NCBI GenBank assembly: GCA_026645815.1
Contig: JAPKMR010000006.1
Location: 51,734 to 115,733 of the forward strand
Direction of reading: 5' to 3'
Origin: Anaerolineae bacterium
Lineage (GTDB): Bacteria; Chloroflexota; Anaerolineae; B4-G1; SLSP01
Length of the DNA: 64,000 bases
Positions 27,926-34,788 of the stretch are shown piece after piece. The translations under genes were made by a program, and so were the position numbers. Numbering within the stretch: the stretch's first letter is position 1; each line of letters begins with the position of its first letter. Below the pieces are notes generated by a model. The model saw only the letters and a list, made by a program, of their open reading frames with translations, searched no databases and was not told the origin of the DNA.

Positions 27926-29239
27926 ATGATGGAATTGCTGATCTTGTTCATTTTGATTCTCTGTAACGGATTCTTCGCTCTTGCGGAGATTGCTGTGATC
28001 GCCGCACGTCCAGCGCGTTTGCAGGAACGCGCCTATCGTGGGGAGCGCGCCGCTCTGGATGTGCTTAAACTCCAGGAGCAACCCGATCGTTTTCTCTCCA
28101 CCATTCAGGTCGGAATTACGCTCATTGGTACATTGACGGGAGCCTTGGGCGGCGCCACTTTTGCCGAACAATTAACACTGCGTTTGCGCGAGATTCCCTT
28201 TCTGGTCCCGTACGCCCAGGCGTTGGGATTGGGTATTGTCGTGGTCATCCTTACCTATTTCTCCATTGTGTTGGGGGAGCTCGCGCCTAAACGCTTAGGC
28301 CTGACGTACCCTGAACCCGTGGCAATGCGTCTCTCAGGACTCATGTTGATTCTATCCAAAATTGCTGCACCGCTAGTGTCATTACTGGCAGTTTCGTCGC
28401 ATGCTGTGATATCTTTCCTGGGCATCCGTTCCGAGACGGAGCAACCCGTGACCGATGAAGAGATTCGCTTGTTGATGTTGCAGGGGGCAGAGGCGGGAGT
28501 ATTTGCCGAGATGGAATCCGAGATGGTGGATGGCGTATTGCGCATGGGTGACCAGCGTTCGCGCACGGTGATGACACCACGCCATGAGATCGTCTGGCTC
28601 GACCTGCAGGCGCCCTTGGAGGAAAACCTTGCTAAGGTTCGTGAAAGCGGGTACTCACGGTTCCCTGTCTGTGACGGGGCATTAGATGATGTGCTGGGTA
28701 TGATCTATGCCAAGGATTTGCTGGCACGGCTCCTTGCGGGCCAACCCCTTGATTTGACCCAAGGCTTGCGCCAACCTTTATATGTCCCTGAGATCATCCC
28801 TGCCCTGGAAATGTTGGAGCGTTTCCGTCGCTCACAAGTGCATGTCGCACTCGTTCTGGATGAGTACGGCGGAGTTGAAGGTATTATCACCTTCCGCGAC
28901 CTCCTGGAGAGTTTGATGGGACAGATTACGTCGGCCGGTGAAATGGCCGGTCCCTCGGCAATATCTCGTGCGGATGGCTCGTGGTTGCTCGATGGCAGTT
29001 ATCCGGTGGATAAGCTTGAGGACACTTTAGGTGCACTTGAGCTTCCAGAGCGTGAGCGCATTGGTTATGAAACTGTCGCGGGTTTGGTTTTGGCGCTCTG
29101 TGATCACATCCCTCAGCGGGGTGAGCGGTTGCAGTGGCAGGGGTGGCAGTTTGAGGTGGTGGATATGGATGGGCTGCGCATTGACCAGGTTTTGGTCAGC
29201 CGGGTCGCTGCCCCTACGGCAGAGACTGCAGCGGATTAG
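27926..29239 (+). CDS. CNNM/CorC (HlyC-like) transmembrane CBS protein
   Basis: A 437-residue protein with an N-terminal DUF21/CNNM membrane domain (about 1-190, four helices, GELAPKRLGLTYPEPVA). A CBS pair follows (VMTPRHEIVWLDL ... SRFPVCDGALDDVLGMIYAK; VALVLDEYGGVEGIITFRDL), then the C-terminal CorC_HlyC domain (DGSYPVDKLEDTLG). Family members are tied to magnesium or cobalt efflux; 'hemolysin' is an old label. Start is ATG 27926, with GTG 27923 and ATG 27929 as near alternatives. It lies 9 bases after the GntR/PBP regulator. Confidence 0.92.
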   Translation: MMELLILFILILCNGFFALAEIAVIAARPARLQERAYRGERAALDVLKLQEQPDRFLSTIQVGITLIGTLTGALGGATFAEQLTLRLREIPFLVPYAQALGLGIVVVILTYFSIVLGELAPKRLGLTYPEPVAMRLSGLMLILSKIAAPLVSLLAVSSHAVISFLGIRSETEQPVTDEEIRLLMLQGAEAGVFAEMESEMVDGVLRMGDQRSRTVMTPRHEIVWLDLQAPLEENLAKVRESGYSRFPVCDGALDDVLGMIYAKDLLARLLAGQPLDLTQGLRQPLYVPEIIPALEMLERFRRSQVHVALVLDEYGGVEGIITFRDLLESLMGQITSAGEMAGPSAISRADGSWLLDGSYPVDKLEDTLGALELPERERIGYETVAGLVLALCDHIPQRGERLQWQGWQFEVVDMDGLRIDQVLVSRVAAPTAETAAD

Positions 29240-29263
29240 TGCTGCAGCAACGGTATACTACAC

Positions 29264-29290
29264 AAAACGGCTCGCGCCAGGCGAGCCGTT
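29264..29290 (-). terminator. Terminator of the Leu-Cys-Gly tRNA cluster
   Basis: A 10-bp stem AACGGCTCGC / GCGAGCCGTT with a short loop, ending in T-rich sequence on the minus strand. It may also serve the converging CNNM gene. Confidence 0.8.
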
Positions 29291-29302
29291 AAATATTCCA
29301 GG

Positions 29303-29386
29303 TAGGGCGGGTGGGAATCGAACCCACACACTCTCTCGAGTAGAGGATTTTAAGTCCCCGGCGTCTGCCTGTTCCGCCACCGCCCC
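29303..29386 (-). tRNA. tRNA-Leu (UAA)
   Basis: A class II tRNA of 84 nt on the minus strand. Acceptor GGGGCGG / CCGCCCT, anticodon loop CTTAAAA (TAA), long variable arm CTACTCGAGAGAGT, T-arm GTGGGTTCGATTCCCAC. Confidence 0.93.
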
Positions 29387-29438
29387 TGGGAATCTTCGAA
29401 AAAAACGGGCATCTGCGACGATGCCCGGTGCTTATGAG

Positions 29439-29510
29439 AGGCGACGGTCGGAATTGAACCGACGAATAAGGGTTTTGCAGACCCGTGCCTTACCACTTGG
29501 CTACGTCGCC
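29439..29510 (-). tRNA. tRNA-Cys (GCA)
   Basis: A 72-nt minus-strand cloverleaf, acceptor GGCGACG / CGTCGCC, anticodon loop CTGCAAA (GCA), discriminator U as expected for cysteine, T-arm TCGGTTCAATTCCGA. Confidence 0.95.
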
Positions 29511-29524
29511 AAGACAAAAAACTG

Positions 29525-29597
<73 letters not shown>

Positions 29598-29608
29598 CTA
29601 CTTGATGT

Positions 29609-29636
29609 AGTATACCACATTCGTTATTTTTGACAA
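29609..29636 (-). promoter_or_regulatory. Promoter of the Gly-Cys-Leu tRNA operon
   Basis: TTGTCA (29631-29636), 16-base spacer, TATACT (29609-29614) on the minus strand, 11 bases before tRNA-Gly. Confidence 0.8.
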
Positions 29637-29683
29637 GGGCGGAGCTGTTTGTAACTGTCCAGCGTTCCTCCGTTTACCATAAC

Positions 29684-29845
29684 GGGTGCGTTTCAAAACG
29701 GGGGTGAAAATCTCAGGCGCCCCTAAAGGGCGCAGGAAAAAATTGATTTTTGGCGGTGGGGCAAAGCCCCACCGCCAAAAATCAATCAAAGAAAGGCATT
29801 TGTATGGTAATCGTCTTGCTTTTACCCCAAAGTTGAAACGCACCC
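29684..29845 (+). mobile_element. MITE-like element, family A, copy 1, with 8-bp target duplication
   Basis: A 162-bp non-coding element with perfect 13-bp inverted ends GGGTGCGTTTCAA (29684-29696) and TTGAAACGCACCC (29833-29845). It is flanked on both sides by the direct repeat ACCATAAC (29676-29683 and 29846-29853), the mark of an insertion. Inside is a 21-bp perfect stem (29742-29762 with 29766-29786). A second, shorter copy lies inverted at 52567-52676. No transposase is encoded. Confidence 0.85.
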
Positions 29846-30015
29846 ACCATAACCAGGAGCGGCTATAGCCGGCGGTTTGGACTCTCATCGCAAGGCGTGA
29901 ATCTGAATATTCACCTCAGGGGGGCTTCAGTTGCATGAGTTCGCGGCAAGCAAGAGCATTCCCCACCATCGCCAGGAGCGTTGTCGCTTTGTTACGGTTT
30001 TGTCTCTTTTGTTGT
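29846..30015. other. Intergenic DNA between family A element and the 30-kb cluster promoter
   Basis: About 170 bases with no convincing ORF or RNA. A short direct repeat is visible: CCACCATAACCAGGAGCG (29844-29861) resembles CCACCATCGCCAGGAGCG (29962-29979). Nothing else is seen. Confidence 0.5.
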
Positions 30016-30044
30016 TTGCCCTTCCTGGTAAAGCGTGCTATACT
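30016..30044 (+). promoter_or_regulatory. Promoter of the DUF6754-MutL cluster
   Basis: TTGCCC (30016-30021), 17-base spacer, TATACT (30039-30044). The next genes lie on the same strand from 30100 with almost no gaps to 37605. Confidence 0.75.
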
Positions 30045-30099
30045 AAAAATGTCTTGAAAGTTTAAATTGGGCGTGGAAAATCATGCTGGAGGCTGGCTC

Positions 30100-30354
30100 T
30101 TGGGCGTGGATAGCTCTCTTGATGCCGAAGTAACACGGTGGGCAGCGCTGCTTGAGCGATACGGCTGGGCAGAAGCGGCGCTCCCCTGGCTGGGCGTCTT
30201 GCGAATCTGGGGATTTGTGGGCGCACAGCTGCTCTGGATGCTATCATTCTTCTCGTCATCCACTATGCTGCCAGACGTGGCTTCTGCGCTCGAGCAACCG
30301 GATCTTCTGCAAGCACTTCAAAATCGCCTTATAGAAGGAGGCACTCCGGGATGA
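30100..30354 (+). CDS. Small unknown protein, first gene of the DUF6754-MutL cluster
   Basis: An 84-residue protein that I do not recognise. It is Trp/Leu-rich with one moderately hydrophobic stretch (FVGAQLLWMLSFF), so a membrane association is possible. I chose the TTG at 30100 because GGAGG lies 7 bases upstream (30088-30092); a TTG at 30067 would add 11 residues. Its stop overlaps the next ATG (ATGA), which supports it being a real translated gene. Confidence 0.6.
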   Translation: MGVDSSLDAEVTRWAALLERYGWAEAALPWLGVLRIWGFVGAQLLWMLSFFSSSTMLPDVASALEQPDLLQALQNRLIEGGTPG

Positions 30355-31124
30355 CTGCGGATCTTTTGCTTGTACCCCTGATTGCCTTGGGCGTCACTTT
30401 GGTTGCCGCTGCGGCTTTGGCTATCATCGGAATCCGCTACCGTAGAACTCCGGCAAAGCATCTGCGTGATTTCCCTATCTTCCGTGCTTTTTCAGGCGAG
30501 GTGGGACGTGCTGCAGAGGAGGGGACTCTGATTCACGTCTCCTTGGGCAGCGGTTCCCTTGCCGGAGAAGATGCCATGACCTCACTGGCGGCGCTTGAAA
30601 GCCTGTCTGCATTGTTTGACTTGGCGGCAGCTTATGACACCCCCCCTATCATTACTACCGGGGACCCAACGCTTTATATCCTGGCGGATGATTGGATGCG
30701 CCGGGCATACGCGCGTTTGGGAAATGCGGAGCGTTACCGCCCGACGTTGGTGCAGTTCACGGCTGCGACGCCGACAACCTATGCGGCGATGGCGGCAACC
30801 TATCTTTCGGAGAAGGGTGTTGGTGCGAATGTGTTCATGGGGGCTTTTGATCAGGAAGTCAGCCTGTTGACCGATGCCGTCGCGCGCCGTGGTGCGCGCG
30901 CTATTGGCGGTACGGTTTCTCCGCCGGGCCTGGCTGCGCTTTTTACTGCTTTGGGTCCTGCGCATCTGGTGATGGGTGAGGACCTGTTTGCAGGCGGGGC
31001 TGAGGCCACACAGCGTTCCATCTTCTGGGCTAGCCTTGGTGCTCAGGATTTTCTGCGCTGGCTCATTGTCATCGGGATGATCATCACCGCGCTGTTTTCT
31101 GTGTTGGGCTTGGGGGGCAACTAG
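30351..31124 (+). CDS. DUF6754 membrane protein
   Basis: A 257-residue protein matching my recollection of DUF6754 from Chloroflexota. It has an N-terminal membrane helix (VPLIALGVTLVAAAALAIIG), a conserved soluble middle (LIHVSLGSGSLAGEDAMTSL, PPIITTGDPTLYILADDWMR, GANVFMGAFDQEVSLL, HLVMGEDLFAGGA) and a C-terminal helix (WLIVIGMIITALFSVLGLGG). The role is unknown. It overlaps the preceding gene by 4 bases and is 2 bases from the next, so it is part of one operon. Confidence 0.8.
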   Translation: MTADLLLVPLIALGVTLVAAAALAIIGIRYRRTPAKHLRDFPIFRAFSGEVGRAAEEGTLIHVSLGSGSLAGEDAMTSLAALESLSALFDLAAAYDTPPIITTGDPTLYILADDWMRRAYARLGNAERYRPTLVQFTAATPTTYAAMAATYLSEKGVGANVFMGAFDQEVSLLTDAVARRGARAIGGTVSPPGLAALFTALGPAHLVMGEDLFAGGAEATQRSIFWASLGAQDFLRWLIVIGMIITALFSVLGLGGN

Positions 31125-31126
31125 CG

Positions 31127-31759
31127 ATGTTTAAACGCATTCTCCCTACTGCTATCGCCATTAGTGCGGGGTTGTTTGTTCTGTTGGGGGCGCTACTTCC
31201 GGTTCCCCCCTTGAGTAGCATCCGGGCTTTGTTCATTGATTGGGCCGTGATGGTGGGAGCTTTTGCCTTCATTTTGGCGTACCTGCAATTACTCCGCGTT
31301 CATCTCACCCGTTTGCAGCGTGGTAGCAAGAGTAAACTCCCTAGCCTATTGATCGTGCTAGCGGCTCTGGGTAGTTTCATTCTGGTTTTCTGGCAAGGTC
31401 CCGTCAGCCCGGTAAGTCAGGCGCTCTTGCGGGGGCTTTTAGCCCCGGGTCAATCAGCATTGTTCGCCTTGACTGCAATCACATTGCTGTTGAGCGGGAT
31501 GCGTCTCTTGAAGGTGCGGCGTAGTGTTGGAAGTGTGCTCTTTCTGGCGATTGTACTGGTCATGCTGCTAGGCTCGATTCCCGTTGCGTTGGCGCCCTAC
31601 CAAGGCGTGATGGGAACCCTGGTTGGGGTGGCGGATTGGTTACAGCGCGTACCCGCTTTGGCGGGGATGCGTGGCTTAGCGCTCGGTGTAGCGTTGGGCA
31701 TTCTTCTGACAGGGTTGCGGGTGCTTTTTGGAACCACGCGCCCGCATAGTGACGATTGA
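31127..31759 (+). CDS. Polytopic membrane protein of unknown function
   Basis: A 210-residue protein with about five or six hydrophobic helices (e.g. ILPTAIAISAGLFVLLGALL, VLFLAIVLVMLLGSIPVALA, GLALGVALGILLTGLRVLF). I know no family. It lies 2 bases after the DUF6754 gene and 10 bases before the zinc-ribbon scaffold gene, so it is probably a membrane subunit of whatever complex this cluster encodes. Confidence 0.75.
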   Translation: MFKRILPTAIAISAGLFVLLGALLPVPPLSSIRALFIDWAVMVGAFAFILAYLQLLRVHLTRLQRGSKSKLPSLLIVLAALGSFILVFWQGPVSPVSQALLRGLLAPGQSALFALTAITLLLSGMRLLKVRRSVGSVLFLAIVLVMLLGSIPVALAPYQGVMGTLVGVADWLQRVPALAGMRGLALGVALGILLTGLRVLFGTTRPHSDD

Positions 31760-31769
31760 TGGGGGACGT

Positions 31770-34106
31770 ATGATTCGTTGTCCAAAATGCAACACGCTCA
31801 ATCGTGATAGTAGCCGCTTTTGCAGTGAGTGTGGGGCCCCTCTGCACAAGACACGTATCCGTTGCCCGCAATGCGGCACGCTAAACCCTGTGGGCAATAT
31901 CTTCTGTGATCATTGTCATGTGCGCTTGTTGCCTGCCGAAGATGCCGATTCGGCTCTGCGTGAGACGAAACCCAGTGAAGAGACGTTGCCGCGTGTGCAG
32001 GGCATCTCACTTCCCACGCGACCATCGCCTGCAAGCGAGGATGGCAATGCTGATGAACAGGCGGAGTTGCCTGATTGGCTTATGGGTTTTCTGTCACCTG
32101 AAGGCGCAGAGCCAGAAGCAACCGCCGAGGCAGCAGCTTCGCTCGGCAATCTGTCCGCACCAGATGAAGAAGAAGGTGAGCTACTTGCGCCCTCTGAATT
32201 GCCCGATTGGCTCTCTGGCCTGGGAGCGGAGGAAGAGGTAGTCAGCGCCGCCCCCGAAGCCGAACTTGAGCCGGCAGAGGGCCTGCCCGATTGGCTCTCT
32301 GGCTTGGGAGCGGAGGAAGAAGCGGTTAGCGCTGCCCCCGAAGCCGAACTTGAGCCGGCAGAAGACCTGCCCGATTGGCTCTCCGGCATGATGGAGGAGC
32401 CTGTTGCTGCAACAGCTGCGGCGACTGCGCTGGAACCTGAGCCTGCACCCGCAGCTGAGGAATTCCCGGACTGGCTTTCTGGTATGATGGGGGAGATTCT
32501 TTCCGAATCACCTTCGGATGAAGACCTTGCGGGCGAACTTGACATGCACCAACCCGCAGCCGATCTAGAGCCTGCGGCGCTGCCGGATTGGCTCGCGGGA
32601 ATTGCGGATGAATCGCCGGAGACTGTCGTGAAGCCCTCGCCCGAGAAACAAGAGACACCGGCGAGAGCCGAGGCCCCGTTGCCGGATTGGCTTTCTACGT
32701 GGGAAGAAGGCGCTGGCGCCAAACCAGCAGAAGCCGGCGCAGATTTGCCGGATTTGGACGACGAAGACACCTGGCCCGAGCAAGAGGCATTGGTTCCTGA
32801 AAGCAAACCGGAATCCGCCGGTGTAGCCGAACCGGCAGAAGTTCCCGAGTGGTTGCGTGCCTTGGGTCCCCGCCCTGATGCCGCTGGCGTCGAATCGCCG
32901 CCCGAAGGTCTGGAGCAGGCTGAAGTTCCGATATGGCTCGAACAACTCCGTCCCCCTGGAACAGCACCTTTGGATGCAAGCCTCGCTCCTGAAGTTGCTC
33001 CCGGCGAGGAGACTTCAGAGGGCGGTCTGGCGCGTGCTGAAATTCCTGAATGGGTGCAGCAGTATCGTCCTACCTCCACATCGGCGGCTGAGGCCGCTTC
33101 ACTGTTGGATGCTGTGTTGGAGAGCACTCCCGAAAGTGAGGGACCTCTCTCTGGGCTTGCGGGACTTTTGCCCGCATTGCCGGTGGTTGATGCTCCGGCA
33201 CAACTTGGGTCAAGAATGACGCCGGCGTTGTCGCAGACCGTAGTGCAAGAGGCGCAATTGTGGCAGCAACTGCTCGAGCGTGGCGCTGGCGATGTTTCCG
33301 CGAGGCCCAAGACGCGCGCGCGTGCTGCGTGGGCAGCGGTTGTGATTCGGGTGGTGGTAGCGTTGGCATTGGCGTTGGTATCGGTATTGCGCTTTACTGA
33401 GGCGCCATTGGCGCTGCCGCCTGAGCAGCCTGCGGTCGTGGCGTTGCAGACCTCTATCGAGGCCCTGCAGCCTGCCGATACGGTATTGGTGGCATTTGAG
33501 TACACGCTGGCTGATGTGGACGAGATGAATTTCGTCGTCGAGGTGCTGCTGGAGCATTTGCTGACCCGTGAAGTGCGGATTGTGGCGGTCAGTACTTTGC
33601 CGGAAGGTCCAGGCATTATTGAGGAGCGTTTTGCCTGGGCTTCGATACGGCCCGATGTTTACTCTGCCAATCTCGTGAACGGGGGTTTTGTGACCGGTGG
33701 CGCTGCTGGTGTTGCCAGCATTCTTGCCAGCCCTGTTGCGGAAGCCGAACCCGCTATGGTTTTGGTCATCACCTCGCGCCCCGAGAAACTCAAAGCCTGG
33801 GTGGAACAGCATGTGGTTGCTAATGGGATGCGTGCCGCGGCGGGAAAGCCGGCACTGCCCCTGGCGGCAGGCGTGAGCGCAGCGACCGCGCCGCAGATAC
33901 GGCCCTATTTGGATGCCTCTGTGGACAGCGGTTGGCTGAGTGGTTTTTCTGGGGTGGCTTCGTATTGGCAGGCGCGTGGGCTGCCGCCGCGCGAGGATAT
34001 CAGTCGCCGCCTGGATGCTCTGTTATTGACCCAATGGGTTGCAGCGAGTTTCTTGTTGGCGGGGGCAATCTTCTACGGTCTTGCTGGCAAGCAGAGGACG
34101 GTATAG
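31770..34106 (+). CDS. Membrane-anchored double-zinc-ribbon protein with PDWL repeats
   Basis: A 778-residue protein with unusual architecture. Two zinc ribbons open it (CPKC...CSEC and CPQC...CDHC, residues about 3-50). An acidic, Pro/Ala-rich region of about 450 residues carries ten spaced motifs of the type (L/F/V/I)P(D/E)WL: LPDWLMGFL, LPDWLSGLG twice, LPDWLSGMM, FPDWLSGMM, LPDWLAGIA, LPDWLSTWE, VPEWLRALG, VPIWLEQLR, IPEWVQQYR. Then come a membrane helix (VVIRVVVALALALVSVL), an outside domain of about 180 residues and a final membrane helix (FLLAGAIFYGLAG). The motifs look like short linear binding sites, so it may be a scaffold (inference). ATG 31770 has GGGGGA upstream. Confidence 0.8.
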   Translation: MIRCPKCNTLNRDSSRFCSECGAPLHKTRIRCPQCGTLNPVGNIFCDHCHVRLLPAEDADSALRETKPSEETLPRVQGISLPTRPSPASEDGNADEQAELPDWLMGFLSPEGAEPEATAEAAASLGNLSAPDEEEGELLAPSELPDWLSGLGAEEEVVSAAPEAELEPAEGLPDWLSGLGAEEEAVSAAPEAELEPAEDLPDWLSGMMEEPVAATAAATALEPEPAPAAEEFPDWLSGMMGEILSESPSDEDLAGELDMHQPAADLEPAALPDWLAGIADESPETVVKPSPEKQETPARAEAPLPDWLSTWEEGAGAKPAEAGADLPDLDDEDTWPEQEALVPESKPESAGVAEPAEVPEWLRALGPRPDAAGVESPPEGLEQAEVPIWLEQLRPPGTAPLDASLAPEVAPGEETSEGGLARAEIPEWVQQYRPTSTSAAEAASLLDAVLESTPESEGPLSGLAGLLPALPVVDAPAQLGSRMTPALSQTVVQEAQLWQQLLERGAGDVSARPKTRARAAWAAVVIRVVVALALALVSVLRFTEAPLALPPEQPAVVALQTSIEALQPADTVLVAFEYTLADVDEMNFVVEVLLEHLLTREVRIVAVSTLPEGPGIIEERFAWASIRPDVYSANLVNGGFVTGGAAGVASILASPVAEAEPAMVLVITSRPEKLKAWVEQHVVANGMRAAAGKPALPLAAGVSAATAPQIRPYLDASVDSGWLSGFSGVASYWQARGLPPREDISRRLDALLLTQWVAASFLLAGAIFYGLAGKQRTV
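32201..32368 (+). repeat. 84-bp tandem duplication inside the PDWL protein gene
   Basis: Two nearly identical 84-bp (28-codon) units, 32201-32284 and 32285-32368, with the phase-matching GCCCGATTGG start recurring again at 32369. The units encode LPDWLSGLG followed by AEEE..SAAPEAELEPAE. Similarity at the DNA level implies a recent expansion of the motif array. Confidence 0.9.
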
Positions 34107-34110
34107 AGCT

Positions 34111-34788
34111 ATGGATGCGAATACGATGATCCTCGTCGCGGGTGTTGTGGTCACCCTGGCAGTCTTCAGTTACTTGCTCGGCGATAACGTGCTCTACCGT
34201 TGGGCATTGGCGTTATTGGTGGGGAGTACGGTGGGATACGCTCTGGCTATTGTGGTGCGCGATGTGCTGTTGCCTCGGCTCTCGGGGGAGACGCGGGTAT
34301 TTTACATCGTTCCCCTGGTTTTGGGTGGGCTACTGTTGCTTAAAGGCTTCCCGCGTTTTGCGGCTGTTGGCAACGTCTCCATGGGTTTCATCGTGGGTGT
34401 TGGTGCGGGGGTGGCGATAAGCGGCGCCGTGTTGGGAACGCTTATTCCGCAAACCCAGGCAACGGGTATGGGGGTCACGCTACAGGCGGGTTGGACGTCG
34501 TTCCTCAATGGCGCCCTGATTCTGGTGGGCACCGTGCTCGCGTTGTTTGCCTTCTCCCCTCGCGTCAGGGCCACACGCGCGAGGGATTTGGGAGGAGAGG
34601 TTGAATTGTCGCGACGTGGGCAGCTGGGGACCTGGGTTCAGCAGCTGGGACGTGTCTTCATCACGGTAGCATTGGCGGTGGCGTTTGGCGGCGCATTGAC
34701 CTCAGCCTTGACGATATTTGTCGGGCGGTGGTGGGCGGTGGTGGGCGTGATTCTTGACGCTGTATCCAGGGTGACGGGAGCTAACTAA
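34111..34788 (+). CDS. Polytopic membrane protein of unknown function
   Basis: A 225-residue protein with about six hydrophobic segments (e.g. MILVAGVVVTLAVFSYLL, FYIVPLVLGGLLLLKG, GFIVGVGAGVAISGAVLGTL, VFITVALAVAFGGALTSAL). The start at 34111 follows AGAGGA. The stop overlaps the MutL-like ATG (TAATG), so the two are coupled. I know no family. It may anchor the MutL-like protein to the membrane (inference). Confidence 0.75.
   Translation: MDANTMILVAGVVVTLAVFSYLLGDNVLYRWALALLVGSTVGYALAIVVRDVLLPRLSGETRVFYIVPLVLGGLLLLKGFPRFAAVGNVSMGFIVGVGAGVAISGAVLGTLIPQTQATGMGVTLQAGWTSFLNGALILVGTVLALFAFSPRVRATRARDLGGEVELSRRGQLGTWVQQLGRVFITVALAVAFGGALTSALTIFVGRWWAVVGVILDAVSRVTGAN

Noticed and set aside
29686..29868. 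A 60-codon frame inside the family A element
   Set aside because: It simply reads through the inverted repeats and palindrome; no start signal or conservation is expected.
31916..33616. A 566-codon open frame on the minus strand
   Set aside because: It is a Ser/Ala/Gly low-complexity mirror of the repetitive PDWL protein gene, with no ribosome binding site or recognisable domain.
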